Shown here piece after piece: positions 45,701 through 53,259 of a DNA stretch of 64,000 bases. The DNA comes from an uncultured Collinsella sp. (GTDB lineage: Bacteria; Actinomycetota; Coriobacteriia; Coriobacteriales; Coriobacteriaceae). The stretch's first letter is position 1. Each line of letters begins with the position of its first letter. The translations under genes and the position numbers were made by a program. The DNA is taken from the NCBI GenBank assembly GCA_900548265.1, contig URKG01000003.1, positions 61,037-125,036 on the forward strand, written 5' to 3'. The notes under the pieces were generated by a model. It worked only from the letters and a program-made list of their open reading frames with translations. It was not told where the DNA came from and did not search any database.

Positions 45701-47411
45701 GACGCTCCAGGCGCACCAGCTGGCAGGCCGTACGGGAGTCCTCGAGCAGGTTGCCGTGGTTGCCCAGGTAGAGCGTGGTCGAGGTAACCATATGCTCGCG
45801 AAGAGCGTCGATGGGCGGATTCGTGACCTGAGCGAACAGCTGATAGAAGTAGTCGAAGAACGAGCGCGTCTTCTTGGACAGGCAGGCCAGCGGCGCATCG
45901 ATACCCATCGAGGCGAGCGGCGCCTTGCCCTGCTGGGCCATGGGACGCACGACTTCGTCAACATCATCCCAGTGATACCCGAGCTTGGCCATGCGCACGG
46001 CGGCGGGCACCTCGGTATCCTCGGCGGGCGTGGGCGCGACGGGCTTGTCGAGCGCGTCGACGGTCAGCGTCTCCTCGGCGATCCAGTCGCGATAGGGCTT
46101 TTCCTTGGCGTAACGGGCGCGCAGCTCGTCGTTGTAGATGACGCGGCCGCGGGCAAAATCGACCTCGAGCATCTGGCCCGGTCCCAGACAGCCGCTCGTC
46201 AGGATGTTCTCGGGGCTCACCTCGATGGTGCCCACCTCGCTCGCCAGCATAAAGCGGCCGTCGCGCGTCACGTAGTAGCGGGCGGGGCGCAGGCCGTTGC
46301 GGTCGAGGGCGGCACCCAGCGTGCGACCGTCGGTAAAGGCGATGGCCGCCGGGCCGTCCCACGGCTCCATGAGCATTGACTGGTAGGCGTCGTAGGCGCG
46401 GCGCTCCTCGCTCAGACTGTCGTTGTGGTCCCACGGCTCGGGCAGCAGCATGGATGCGGCACGCGTGAGCGGACGGCCGTTCATGACCAAGAACTCGAGC
46501 ACGTTGTCCAGAATCGCGGAGTCGGAGCCCTCGCGGTTGATGATGGGCATCACACGCTCAAGATCGTGCTGCAGCACGGGGCTGTACAGATTGGGCTCGC
46601 GGGCGCGAATCCAGTTGACGTTGCCCTTGAGGGTGTTGATCTCGCCGTTGTGGATGATAAAGCGGTTGGGGTGCGCGCGCTCCCAGCTGGGCGTGGTGTT
46701 GGTGGAGTAGCGTGAGTGGACGAGCGCCACGGCCGTCTTGACGGCGGCGTCGTTGAGGTCGATGAAGAAGCGACGCATCTGCGTGGCGACGAGCATGCCC
46801 TTGTACACGATGGTACGCGAGCTCATGGAGCACACGTAGAAGATCTTATCGCGCAGGGCAAACTCGGCGTCGGCCTTCTTTTCGATGGTGCGGCGGCACA
46901 CGTACAGACGGCGCTCGAAGGCGTCGCCCGCCGGTGTGTCGTCCGGACGGCCCAGGAAGGCCTGCAGGATAGTGGGCATACAGGCGCGGGCCGTCTCGCC
47001 CAGGTCGTGCGGGTCGACCGGCACCTCGCGCCAAAAGAGCAGCGGCACGCCGGCCTCGGCGCAGCCCTCCTCAAACACGCGACGGGCATCCTCTACGCCC
47101 TTGTCGTCCTGCGGGAAGAACAGCATGGCCACGCCATAGTCGCCCTCTGCCGGCAGAATCTGGCCGCACTTTTGAGCCTCTTTGCGGAAAAAGTGATGCG
47201 GAACCTGGAACAGGATGCCAGCGCCGTCGCCGGTGTTCTTCTCGAGTCCCGTGCCGCCGCGGTGCTCCAAGTTGACCAGAATGGACAGTGCGTCGTCCAG
47301 GATCTGGTGATGGCGCTCGCCGTTGATATCGGCAAGCGCGCCGATGCCGCATGCATCGTGGTCGAATTCGGGGCGATAAAGGCCCTGCTGCTGAGCGGAA
47401 TCTGCCTGCAT
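42714..47411 (-). CDS. gltB: Glutamate synthase large subunit
   Basis: 1565 aa, the largest gene in the window. The class II glutamine amidotransferase domain starts at Cys21 (HDACGIGALAD), implying removal of a 20-residue propeptide. The central and FMN domains follow; the cluster segment CLMQRDCQQDTCPAGIATQ binds 3Fe-4S; FMN-binding GHNGGSGAAARDSI is near residue 1065. The C-terminal GXGXG beta-helix includes GCGNHGCEYMTGG. GGGGAGGA lies 6 nt before ATG 47411. It forms an operon with gltD and is the main ammonium assimilation route when ammonia is scarce. No promoter regulator is obvious in the 522-nt upstream gap. Confidence 0.97.
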   Translation of the reverse strand: MQADSAQQQGLYRPEFDHDACGIGALADINGERHHQILDDALSILVNLEHRGGTGLEKNTGDGAGILFQVPHHFFRKEAQKCGQILPAEGDYGVAMLFFPQDDKGVEDARRVFEEGCAEAGVPLLFWREVPVDPHDLGETARACMPTILQAFLGRPDDTPAGDAFERRLYVCRRTIEKKADAEFALRDKIFYVCSMSSRTIVYKGMLVATQMRRFFIDLNDAAVKTAVALVHSRYSTNTTPSWERAHPNRFIIHNGEINTLKGNVNWIRAREPNLYSPVLQHDLERVMPIINREGSDSAILDNVLEFLVMNGRPLTRAASMLLPEPWDHNDSLSEERRAYDAYQSMLMEPWDGPAAIAFTDGRTLGAALDRNGLRPARYYVTRDGRFMLASEVGTIEVSPENILTSGCLGPGQMLEVDFARGRVIYNDELRARYAKEKPYRDWIAEETLTVDALDKPVAPTPAEDTEVPAAVRMAKLGYHWDDVDEVVRPMAQQGKAPLASMGIDAPLACLSKKTRSFFDYFYQLFAQVTNPPIDALREHMVTSTTLYLGNHGNLLEDSRTACQLVRLERPLLSEEEFDRICAIDRVGFKTRRFRAVYRRDAGEGALQAALKQLAEDVEAAVRDGVNIVVLSDRAAAGEVPVPSLLAVGCVHNHLIRAGVRTFADIVVECGDAVSPHDFAALVGYSASGIYPYNAHACIRDLAARGDLDVTAEQGIDNYNKAATAGIVSIMSKMGISTVQSYHSAQIFEAVGFTPEFINAYFAGTVSRVGGMGVEDVEREQNERYDAALAILKSPAPDQLPTLGLTKWRPLGGEDHLIDPQTVYLLQTACREDSYDTFKEYSARLHRTGRAVRLRDLLDFDAGGRTPVALDEVEPALNIVRRFNTGAMSYGSISKEAHECMAIAMNRLHGRSNSGEGGEDPRRETPLANGDSKNSAIKQVASARFGVTSRYLCSAFEIQIKMAQGAKPGEGGHLPGKKVYPWIAEVRQSTPGIGLISPPPHHDIYSIEDLAELIFDLKNANPGARVSVKLVSEAGVGTIATGVAKGAADKILISGHNGGSGAAARDSIWHAGLPLELGLAEAQQTLLQNGLRSRVVLEADGKLMDGTDVAVACLLGAEEFGFATMPLISMGCLMQRDCQQDTCPAGIATQNCRLRRGFRGKPEHVEHFMLFVAEQLREVMASLGFRTVDEMVGHPECLRQIEVPGNRKANLLDLSPVLASATCEFGAHIPGADGRHFLPQMAADSELDKTLDSTLFVPYTADARAHLRPIRFRADIANVNRCVGTILGNAVTKAHPEGLPAGSITIDCDGSAGQSFGAFLPRGITLNVCGDANDYFGKGLSGGEVSVRPNPHATYKFDENIIVGNVAFFGATSGRGFINGLAGQRFGVRNSGATVVVEGCGNHGCEYMTGGLALILGEVGQNFAAGMTGGVAYVFDQYGTLDARVNHESVELKAPTAGELAQIRALIQEHVDATQSPRGIKLLYSFETMSKHFVKVIPTEYERVLAIVAAAEAIGKTHAQAEELAFDIVTGRADAADVARFDVAGGVAGAAPTTASSVASTKKEA

Positions 47412-47594
47412 CGCGATCCTCCCCTAGATATTAGACAGTCAGTTGAATAGGCATACTAGGAGCACCGCCGGCCCGTTGTGTTTCCCACCCGTTTCGAAAC
47501 AATCGCGTAACGCACGCCCTACGAGTGGACACCGCCGACCTCAAGGGCGACAACATAGGCCCCAAGTTCGGCCTGTAAGCTCACCGCTTCAAAC

Positions 47595-47811
47595 ATCTCA
47601 ATCTGTAACAGGAGGAGCCGATTTTGGCGCTTAGATGTTACAGATTGAGATTTTCTGCAGGACAGTTTTGGTTTATCTCAATCTGTAACACGAAGGGCCG
47701 GTTTTGGCGGTCAGCTGTTACAGATCGAGATTTTCCATAGGACCATTTCTTCCTGTCTCGATCTGTAACACCTAGGCCCAATTTCCATCTCCAGTTGTTA
47801 CAGATCAAGAC
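47595..47811. repeat. Family A array, 3 units of 57 nt
   Basis: Units 47595-47651, 47675-47731 and 47755-47811, each 57 nt, separated by 23 nt each (period exactly 80). The first two start ATCTCAATC, the third GTCTCGATC. Two centres pair GCC/GGC around a T-rich apex. It lies in the 522-nt gap 47412-47933 between divergent gltB and the Nramp gene; the remainder of the gap holds their promoters. Confidence 0.95.
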
Positions 47812-47933
47812 ATTTCGGCAATCCCCTTTCACCATCCTATTCAAATACGGCAATTCTGTTAGTCTTGGTTAACTTTTAAGCCTAAAACGGGTATCCTTTG
47901 CGACGTCAAACAAACGGCACGTAGGAGCGCACC

Positions 47934-49190
47934 ATGCTCAACCATCTCAAACATCACTTTGGCTCGCACCGCACCGGAGGCCACGGAGGTCTGGATATCG
48001 CCCGACATATCGGCCCCGGGCTGCTCGTGACCGTCGGCTTTATCGATCCGGGCAACTGGGCCTCCAACATGGCCGCAGGCTCGCAGTTTGGCTACGCACT
48101 GCTGTGGGTGGTCACGCTGTCCACGATTATGCTCATCGTGTTGCAGCACAACGCGGCACACCTGGGTATCGCCACGGGCGCCTGCCTTGCCGAGGCCACG
48201 ACCCGCTTTCTCCCCCGCTTCGTTGGGCGCACGGTGCTCGCCAGTGCCTACCTCGCGACCATCGCCACCGCCATGGCCGAGGTCCTGGGCGGCGCGATCG
48301 CACTCCAGATGCTCTTTGGACTGCCCGTGCGCGCCGGCTGCGTCATCGTGGCGGCGGCATCGTTGGCGATGCTCATGACGAACTCCTACAAGCGTGCCGA
48401 ACGCTGGATCATCGCCTTCGTCGGCGTGGTAGGGCTCTCGTTTTTGGCCGAGCTTGCACAAGTCAAGGTCGACTGGCCGCAAGCCGCCGCAAGCTGGATC
48501 ACGCCCAGTATGCCCACTGGCTCGGCCGCGATTATCGTAAGCGTCCTGGGTGCGGTCGTTATGCCACACAACCTTTTTCTGCACTCCGAGGTCATCCAAT
48601 CCATGCACTTCGAAGGCCAAGGCAAGCAGGTTATCGAGGAACGTCTGCGCTACGAGCTCTTCGACACGCTCTTTTCGATGGGCGTGGGCTGGGCGATCAA
48701 CTCGGCCATGGTCATCCTGGCCGCAACGACCTTCTTTGCGCACGGCATTCTCGTAGACGACCTCGCCGTCGCAGCGGACACGCTCTCCCCCATTCTGGGC
48801 CCGGCAAGCTCGACCATCTTTGCGGTGGCGCTGCTGTTTGCGGGCATATCGAGTAGTGTGACGGCGGGCATGGCGGCGGGCACCATCACCGCGGGCATGT
48901 TCGACGAGGAATACGACATCCACGACCGGCACTCATCGATTGGAGTGGCGGTCTGTTTCGTCGGCGCAGTGGCGGCGTGCCTGATCGTCCCGAATCCTTT
49001 TGAGGGTCTCATCTGGAGTCAGGTGCTGCTGTCGCTTCAGTTGCCGATTACGGTCTTTGTGCTCATACGACTCACCAGTTCGCCCCGCGTTATGGGCAAA
49101 TACGCCAACTCGCGCCCGCTCAACGCGCTGCTCGTAGGGATCGGCGTCATCGTGACGATTCTCGACATCGTGCTGCTAACGGGAATGTAA
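47934..49190 (+). CDS. mntH: Nramp family divalent metal transporter
   Basis: 418 aa proton-coupled metal importer with about 11 membrane segments. Transmembrane segment 1 carries the metal-binding GFIDPGNWASNMAAGS (DPGN motif), and segment 6 carries AVVMPHNLFLHS, including the conserved methionine linked to Mn/Fe selectivity. Likely substrate is Mn(II) or Fe(II). ATG 47934 is preceded by TAGGAG. The gene is divergent from gltB. An AT-rich stretch just upstream (47860-47895) could hold a DtxR/MntR-type operator, but no clear consensus is seen. Confidence 0.92.
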   Translation: MLNHLKHHFGSHRTGGHGGLDIARHIGPGLLVTVGFIDPGNWASNMAAGSQFGYALLWVVTLSTIMLIVLQHNAAHLGIATGACLAEATTRFLPRFVGRTVLASAYLATIATAMAEVLGGAIALQMLFGLPVRAGCVIVAAASLAMLMTNSYKRAERWIIAFVGVVGLSFLAELAQVKVDWPQAAASWITPSMPTGSAAIIVSVLGAVVMPHNLFLHSEVIQSMHFEGQGKQVIEERLRYELFDTLFSMGVGWAINSAMVILAATTFFAHGILVDDLAVAADTLSPILGPASSTIFAVALLFAGISSSVTAGMAAGTITAGMFDEEYDIHDRHSSIGVAVCFVGAVAACLIVPNPFEGLIWSQVLLSLQLPITVFVLIRLTSSPRVMGKYANSRPLNALLVGIGVIVTILDIVLLTGM

Positions 49191-49219
49191 TTGAGATGGC
49201 GTGACTGTCCAGATATAAC

Positions 49220-49243
49220 GTCTCAATCTGTAAAACGTGAGAC
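49220..49243. repeat. Shortened family A element
   Basis: GTCTCAATCTGTAAAA followed directly by CGTGAGAC. The left arm is intact, the centre is missing and only the last bases of the right arm remain, as expected from an internal deletion. Confidence 0.6.
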
Positions 49244-49268
49244 CGTTTTAAACCGTCAGATAAATCAA

Positions 49269-49302
49269 AAGGGTCCCGGCCGAGAATTCGACCGGGACCC
49301 TT
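49269..49302 (-). terminator. Intrinsic terminator of the rubredoxin transcript
   Basis: Stem AAGGGTCCCGG/CCGGGACCCTT with inner pairing around GAATTC; followed on the minus strand by TTTTGATTT, 41 nt past the rubredoxin stop. Confidence 0.8.
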
Positions 49303-49342
49303 GGACAGAGCTATATGTTGTTGCAAGTCGTGTGTCTACGAG

Positions 49343-49486
49343 CTACTCCTCGACAAGCTCAAACTCATCGGGGCCGACGCCGCAAACCGGGCACACGTAG
49401 TCCTCGGGCAGCTCGGGCGTGTCGACCTCAACCTCGTAACCGCAAACGGTGCACACAAACTTATACGTCTTCTTCTCCTCAGCCAT
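49343..49486 (-). CDS. Short rubredoxin
   Basis: 47 aa electron-transfer protein with one iron bound by Cys12, Cys15, Cys32 and Cys35 ([11 protein letters not shown] and [14 protein letters not shown]). The gap between the two CxxC hooks is only 16 residues, against about 29 in classical rubredoxins, so it resembles the ribbon of rubrerythrin more than a free-standing rubredoxin. GGAG lies 6-7 nt before ATG 49486. It is 88 nt downstream of a flavin reductase gene on the same strand; flavin reductase plus rubredoxin is the composition of high-molecular-weight rubredoxin, which feeds flavodiiron proteins in anaerobes. Confidence 0.88.
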   Translation of the reverse strand: MAEEKKTYKFVCTVCGYEVEVDTPELPEDYVCPVCGVGPDEFELVEE

Positions 49487-49523
49487 GATGTTCTCCTCTC
49501 GAACGTGACTGTTGGTGTACTTA

Positions 49524-49548
49524 CTTATTAGTATATATTCTCAATAAG
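49524..49548. promoter_or_regulatory. AT-rich dyad upstream of rubredoxin
   Basis: CTTATT (49524-49529) and AATAAG (49543-49548) flank a 13-nt AT-rich centre, 37 nt before the rubredoxin ATG. Shape and composition suit a Fur/PerR-type site, though no consensus match is claimed. It suggests that rubredoxin can be transcribed separately from the flavin reductase. Confidence 0.3.
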
Positions 49549-49574
49549 ATAATGCAAGTATTTTTAGAACATTT

Positions 49575-50078
49575 CTAGCCTTGATACGACGAGGCTTTGG
49601 GCGGCGTCTTGCCCTTTAGCACCTTGTGATAGTAGTCGTACGTCAGCGGCGTCTCGTCGCTCAGGCGCTCGGCATCCTCGACCTCGCCAATAAACAGCAG
49701 ATGCGTGCCCACATCCACAGTGTCGATCAAACGGCAGCTAAACAGGGCCGCCGCGTGCTCGGGCACATAGGGCATGCCCAGAGCCGTCTCGCGGGTCTCG
49801 TATTTGGCAAACTTGTCATAATCGCTGCTGGTGCGGAACCCAAAGTTACCGATGTAGAGCATGTCGGCGGTCTGATCGATCACGGTCAGCGCGAACGCTT
49901 TGGCCGATGCGATGACGCCCGAGGTGACATTGTCCTTGTTCACGGCAACCGAAATACGCGGCGGCATGGACGTCACCTGCACCGCAGTGTTGATGACGCA
50001 GCCGGCGCGCAACCCGTCTGCCGCAGCGCTCACCACGTACAGACCGCTCGGCATGGTAAAGAACGCAGTTTTGTCCAT
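49575..50078 (-). CDS. Flavin reductase-like FMN-binding protein
   Basis: 167 aa split-barrel flavin reductase of the flavoredoxin/Hrb type. The opening FFTMPSGLYVVSAAADGLRAGCVINTAVQVTS is the FMN-binding signature; later ISVAVNKDNVTSGVI and FALTVIDQ match the family. ATG 50078 is chosen because GGGGAG lies 8 nt upstream; an in-frame extension to 50270 runs through a terminator and a family B repeat. With the downstream rubredoxin it may form a two-protein electron carrier, equivalent to the fused high-molecular-weight rubredoxin of Moorella, used in O2 or NO defence. Confidence 0.87.
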   Translation of the reverse strand: MDKTAFFTMPSGLYVVSAAADGLRAGCVINTAVQVTSMPPRISVAVNKDNVTSGVIASAKAFALTVIDQTADMLYIGNFGFRTSSDYDKFAKYETRETALGMPYVPEHAAALFSCRLIDTVDVGTHLLFIGEVEDAERLSDETPLTYDYYHKVLKGKTPPKASSYQG

Positions 50079-50130
50079 AACGATCACTCCCCTAGCTCGA
50101 GTTGGAACCTCATGAATGTATGTACCCACA

Positions 50131-50163
50131 AAAAAGGCGGCACCCATAACGGACGCCGCCTTT
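50131..50163 (-). terminator. Intrinsic terminator of smpB
   Basis: AAAGGCGGC/GCCGCCTTT hairpin followed on the minus strand by TTTTTT; 122 nt past the smpB stop, with a family B palindrome in between. Confidence 0.75.
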
Positions 50164-50205
50164 GAGACATATGTGTCAGAACAGTAAGAAAGATGAGACG
50201 CCCGC

Positions 50206-50272
50206 AGTTGCGGTGAAATAGGGACTGAATAGCCCCTCAAATAGGCAAAACAGTCCGTATTCCACCGCAACT
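50206..50272. repeat. Family B palindrome, copy 5 (67 nt)
   Basis: Arms AGTTGCGGTGAAATAGGGAC / CAGTCCGTATTCCACCGCAA plus CT, 23-nt centre with GCC/GGC pairing. It lies 13 nt past the smpB stop. Confidence 0.92.
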
Positions 50273-50284
50273 TATACAGAGTGC

Positions 50285-50755
50285 CTAGCGGTTGCGTTCC
50301 TTAAGGGCGCGGTCGATCTCGCGTTGGACATCACGCTTGGCCATGTCCTCGCGCTTGTCGTAGAGCTTCTTGCCGCGACCCAGACCCAGCAGCAGCTTTA
50401 CGCGGCCGTCGGTATTAAAGTAGAGTTCCAACGGAACCAGCGCATAACCACGGTTGCGAAGTTTGCCGTCAAGAAAGTCGATCTCCTTGCGGTGCAGCAG
50501 CAGACGGCGCCGACGGTCGGGATCGCGATTCCACACGCCACCATGGCTATAAGGGTGGATATGCAGGCCGACGAGCCAGCACTCCCCGCCGCGGATCAGC
50601 GCGAAGGTATCGGTGATCTGGCAGGCGCGCTCGCGAATCGACTTGACCTCGGTGCCACTCAGTTCAATACCGCACTCAAATGTCTCATCGATAAAGTACT
50701 CGTGATGTGCCGAGCGATTCTTGGAAATGAGTTTGCGCTCGCGCTTACTGGGCAT
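50285..50755 (-). CDS. smpB: SsrA-binding protein SmpB
   Basis: 156 aa RNA-binding protein that loads tmRNA onto stalled ribosomes. Family signatures: NRSAHHEYFIDETFECGIELSGTEVKSIR, HIHPYSHGG and LLLHRKEI, and the basic C-terminal tail GRGKKLYDKREDMAKRD that enters the mRNA channel. AAGGAGG precedes ATG 50755 by 8 nt. It overlaps the upstream TPR-like gene by 11 nt, so the two are co-transcribed. No tmRNA (ssrA) gene was recognised nearby, although it often neighbours smpB. The rnr gene lies about 9 kb away, on the same strand. Confidence 0.96.
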   Translation of the reverse strand: MPSKRERKLISKNRSAHHEYFIDETFECGIELSGTEVKSIRERACQITDTFALIRGGECWLVGLHIHPYSHGGVWNRDPDRRRRLLLHRKEIDFLDGKLRNRGYALVPLELYFNTDGRVKLLLGLGRGKKLYDKREDMAKRDVQREIDRALKERNR

Positions 50756-51662
50756 CGCCGGCCTCCTTGGCGCCGTCGGCGTTTGAGCCCGCAGTCTCGC
50801 GCTTTGCCTTGCGCTCGGCATTGAGCTCGGCATCGCTCTCGCGCACCAGTTTGATAATCGCCGCGCAGGCCTCCTCGCCCACCAAGTCGCGAGCACGTAC
50901 CGTCAGGCGCGTCGCCTCCTGCTTGTCGCCGTCGCTTGCAGCATCGGTCGCGCACATAATCAGGCAGATGGCAATCTCGGCCGAAGGCGAGGTCGGCACG
51001 CCTTGCAGGGCCAATTCACCCATCACGTGGTCGTCGCTCTCATCAGCGGCATCCGGATAGGTGGTATGGATCTTGTTGAGCAGGCGCGTCGTATGCGCAT
51101 CGTTGGGCGCCAGGCGCAGCGCCAGACGCGCGCAGCCCACGGCAGCCGAAACGTTCTCGGTCTCGGACTCCAAGAAGTACTGACCTAGATTGGCGTAAGC
51201 GCGGGCGGCGCACTTGCCATCGCTTGCACGCTCCAGCACCGAGAACGAGAGCGATGCCCATTCCTGCTTGTCCTCGAGTGCACGGAACAGCTCGGCCAAA
51301 TCCAAGCGATAGTTGCAGTTCATGGGGTCCCAACGCACAGCCTGCATCAGGGCATTACGAGCGCTTACATAATCCTGCTGGCGAATGTAGGCAAACGCCA
51401 TGTCAGAGTACAGGCGGTCAAACGGCACCTCGACCTGCACGAGCTCGCGCGGATCCTTCTCCACGCGGCGATAGGCCAAGCGCTCAAACTTGCTATCGAA
51501 GCTAAAGTATTGACGCTTCTCCTCCGTCTTGCACTCAGCATCAATATACTCCTCGGCGAGCTCCACCAGACGCTCCAGCAGCGGCGTCGCCGTAGCCAGG
51601 TCGCCCTGCGCCAGATAGTTCTCGGCATACGTGATGTCTTGCAAGCTGATGGGCAGATCCAT
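50745..51662 (-). CDS. TPR-like helical repeat protein
   Basis: 305 aa cytoplasmic protein with tetratricopeptide-type helices: YAENYLAQGDLATATPLLERLVELA (residues 9-33), AFAYIRQQDYVSARNALMQAVRWDP and AYANLGQYFLE...VGCARLALRLAPNDA. The Asp/Pro after each repeat is typical of TPR units. The C-terminus is charged (ELNAERKAKRETAG). ATG 51662 has GAGGAG upstream. It overlaps smpB by 11 nt, hinting at a link to trans-translation or ribosome quality control, but no function is known. Confidence 0.8.
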   Translation of the reverse strand: MDLPISLQDITYAENYLAQGDLATATPLLERLVELAEEYIDAECKTEEKRQYFSFDSKFERLAYRRVEKDPRELVQVEVPFDRLYSDMAFAYIRQQDYVSARNALMQAVRWDPMNCNYRLDLAELFRALEDKQEWASLSFSVLERASDGKCAARAYANLGQYFLESETENVSAAVGCARLALRLAPNDAHTTRLLNKIHTTYPDAADESDDHVMGELALQGVPTSPSAEIAICLIMCATDAASDGDKQEATRLTVRARDLVGEEACAAIIKLVRESDAELNAERKAKRETAGSNADGAKEAGDAQ

Positions 51663-51722
51663 GGCTACTCCTCGATCTGAGCGAAACACGGCAGGCGCCG
51701 TATATACGGTCAATACACAAAA

Positions 51723-51746
51723 CCCGGGTCTCTTACGAGGCCCGGG
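51723..51746 (-). terminator. Terminator after the tRNA pair
   Basis: CCCGGGTCTC/GAGGCCCGGG hairpin followed on the minus strand by TTTTG, 11 nt past the tRNA-Glu 3' end. Confidence 0.7.
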
Positions 51747-51756
51747 CGTTCAATTT

Positions 51757-51833
51757 TGGTAGCCCGTACCAGATTCGAACTGGTGATCTCCGCCTTGAGA
51801 GGGCGGCGTCCTAAACCGCTAGACGAACGGGCC
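51757..51833 (-). tRNA. tRNA-Glu (anticodon CUC)
   Basis: A 77-nt cloverleaf including encoded CCA. The acceptor stem is GGCCCGT/ACGGGCT (first pair G-U). The anticodon stem CCGCC/GGCGG encloses CTCTCAA, giving anticodon CUC for GAG codons. The T arm has GTTCGAATC. It lies just downstream of tRNA-Gln. Confidence 0.95.
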
Positions 51834-51850
51834 ATATGTAGCAAATGCAA

Positions 51851-51924
51851 TGGCTGGGATGGAGGGAGTCGAACCCCCATTGACGGAACCAGAATCCGCT
51901 GTCCTGCCATTAGACGACATCCCA
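51851..51924 (-). tRNA. tRNA-Gln (anticodon CUG)
   Basis: A 74-nt cloverleaf with encoded CCA. The acceptor stem is TGGGATG with CATCCCA. The anticodon loop TTCTGGT gives CUG for CAG codons. The T arm has GGTTCGACTCC. Transcribed together with tRNA-Glu, 17 nt upstream of it. Confidence 0.95.
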
Positions 51925-52200
51925 ATGACTGCATCGCTGCGCTCGGCTGTGCCTTTGCGCAAGAAAGAAATATACGGGAAGTCTCGCCGTGACGCAAGCC
52001 CCAATTTTGACTTTTTTGAAATTCAGTCAAATTGGCCTAATTTAGTCCAACCCGTGAAGGACCTGTGAAGCCAACCGCTGTACACGAAGGGCAAAACGCC
52101 GTGAGCGGTAGCCGTCAACCGTTGGCAGATTCTACCGTGAAAACGATAGCACCAGGCAACACAATCGAAGTATCAATGATCGCGTAGATATCGAGGCACC

Positions 52201-52611
52201 ATGGACGAAGAGCTTGATTACCTATGGGAGACCCTGGGCCTCGAGATCACTGCCGACCTTTGGCCCGAACGGGACAAAATTCACCCCACGTTACGCCCCG
52301 CCATTACTGTGGTGCAGGCAAAATACCGCCATGCATCCTTTTTGATCATGCGGATGTCATGGCACGCGGGACTCCCCGACCTTAAGCGAATCCAGGCAAG
52401 CCTCGTCGAGTTGTCCGGTATGCCGACCGTCATATCCGAGGCGCACCTGGAGCAGCGCCAGCGCGAGCGACTGCAACAGCAGCGGATTCCCTTTATCTGC
52501 CCCGGCGTTCAGGCATATCTGCCCTTTATGGACGAGGAGTACTGGAGCGGCAAGCCCAACAAACACGTAAAGGTCTGCGATCCGCACGAATGGGCACAGC
52601 TGGCGGACTGA
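52201..52611 (+). CDS. Short hypothetical protein, possibly the N-terminal part of a larger family
   Basis: 136 aa. The sequence ERLQQQRIPFICPGVQAYLPFMDEEY recalls a segment in longer Firmicutes proteins (about 300 aa, often annotated MarR-like or uncharacterised), where a similar IPFI-PG-Q-YLPF stretch is followed by a winged helix. Here the ORF stops about 25 residues later, at the edge of a palindromic array, so it may be truncated. ATG 52201 has a modest GAGG upstream. The role is unknown; coding bias is normal. Confidence 0.6.
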   Translation: MDEELDYLWETLGLEITADLWPERDKIHPTLRPAITVVQAKYRHASFLIMRMSWHAGLPDLKRIQASLVELSGMPTVISEAHLEQRQRERLQQQRIPFICPGVQAYLPFMDEEYWSGKPNKHVKVCDPHEWAQLAD

Positions 52612-52629
52612 CTGGGGCAGGCCCGCCGG

Positions 52630-52802
52630 CGGAAAGTGCGTCCCAGATTTCAAGCTCAAACTGGTCCCTACTTTCCCGTCGAGCCCTCAACCGGAAACCG
52701 TGTCCCGCAATCGAAGCTCAGAATGGGACGTGCTTTCCGCAACCGGCCACTTTGGGAAAGTGCATCCCATTCTGGAAGCGAATTCCGGGTCGCACTTTCC
52801 GC
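52630..52802. repeat. Family E array, 3 palindromic units
   Basis: Units 52630-52678 (49 nt), 52691-52740 (50 nt) and 52754-52802 (49 nt), separated by 12 and 13 nt. Each has GGAAAGTGCGTCCC-like arms facing their inverse; the third unit pairs at 12 of 14 and is inverted relative to the second. The array ends 5 nt before the ArsC-like gene's stop codon. Confidence 0.85.
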
Positions 52803-52807
52803 AGCCG

Positions 52808-53167
52808 CTACAGCAACGCCTCGGCCCAAGCCGCTTCCCTAAAGCCGGGAATCGCAAAGTCGTCGCCCACCAGCAGCGGACGCTTGACCAGCATGCCGTC
52901 GGTCGCCAGCAGCTCGTAGCACTCCCGATCCGTCATGCCCGCATCCAGACGCGCCTTCAGGCCCAGCTCTCGATATTTCATGCCCGACGAATTAAAGAAG
53001 CGCCGCACCGGCAGCCCCGAACGAGCAATCCAGGTCGCAAGCTCATCAGCCGTGGGATTGTCCAAAACGATATCGCGATCGATATACTCTACCCCATGTT
53101 CGTCCAGCCATGCCTTGGCCTTCTTACAGGTCGAGCACTTGGGATATTCGACAAACAGTACGGTCAT
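52808..53167 (-). CDS. ArsC/Spx family thioredoxin-fold protein
   Basis: 119 aa protein of the ArsC family. The N-terminus VEYPKCSTCKKAKAWLDEHG has a CxxC pair, followed by EYIDRDIVLDNPTADEL and the RPLLV segment near residue 95 (MLVKRPLLVG), typical of YffB/ArsC/Spx proteins. It may reduce disulfides or arsenate, or act as a redox regulator; no arsenic genes are adjacent. GGAGG lies 6 nt before ATG 53167. The 3' end abuts a family E array. Confidence 0.85.
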   Translation of the reverse strand: MTVLFVEYPKCSTCKKAKAWLDEHGVEYIDRDIVLDNPTADELATWIARSGLPVRRFFNSSGMKYRELGLKARLDAGMTDRECYELLATDGMLVKRPLLVGDDFAIPGFREAAWAEALL

Positions 53168-53259
53168 GGGAATCCTCCGAATATAGATCGGCCAACGCAG
53201 GCACACGCCACACGAGGCGCCTTCGTATGATGGGCCAATTGTAGCCCACGGGTCACACG

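Noticed and set aside
42858..46379. 1173-aa plus-strand open frame opposite gltB
   Set aside because: GC-bias shadow; the gltB frame carries full GltB motifs.
50285..51960. tmRNA (ssrA) near smpB
   Set aside because: Looked for a tRNA-Ala-like end and tag reading frame on both sides of smpB; only two ordinary tRNAs are seen.
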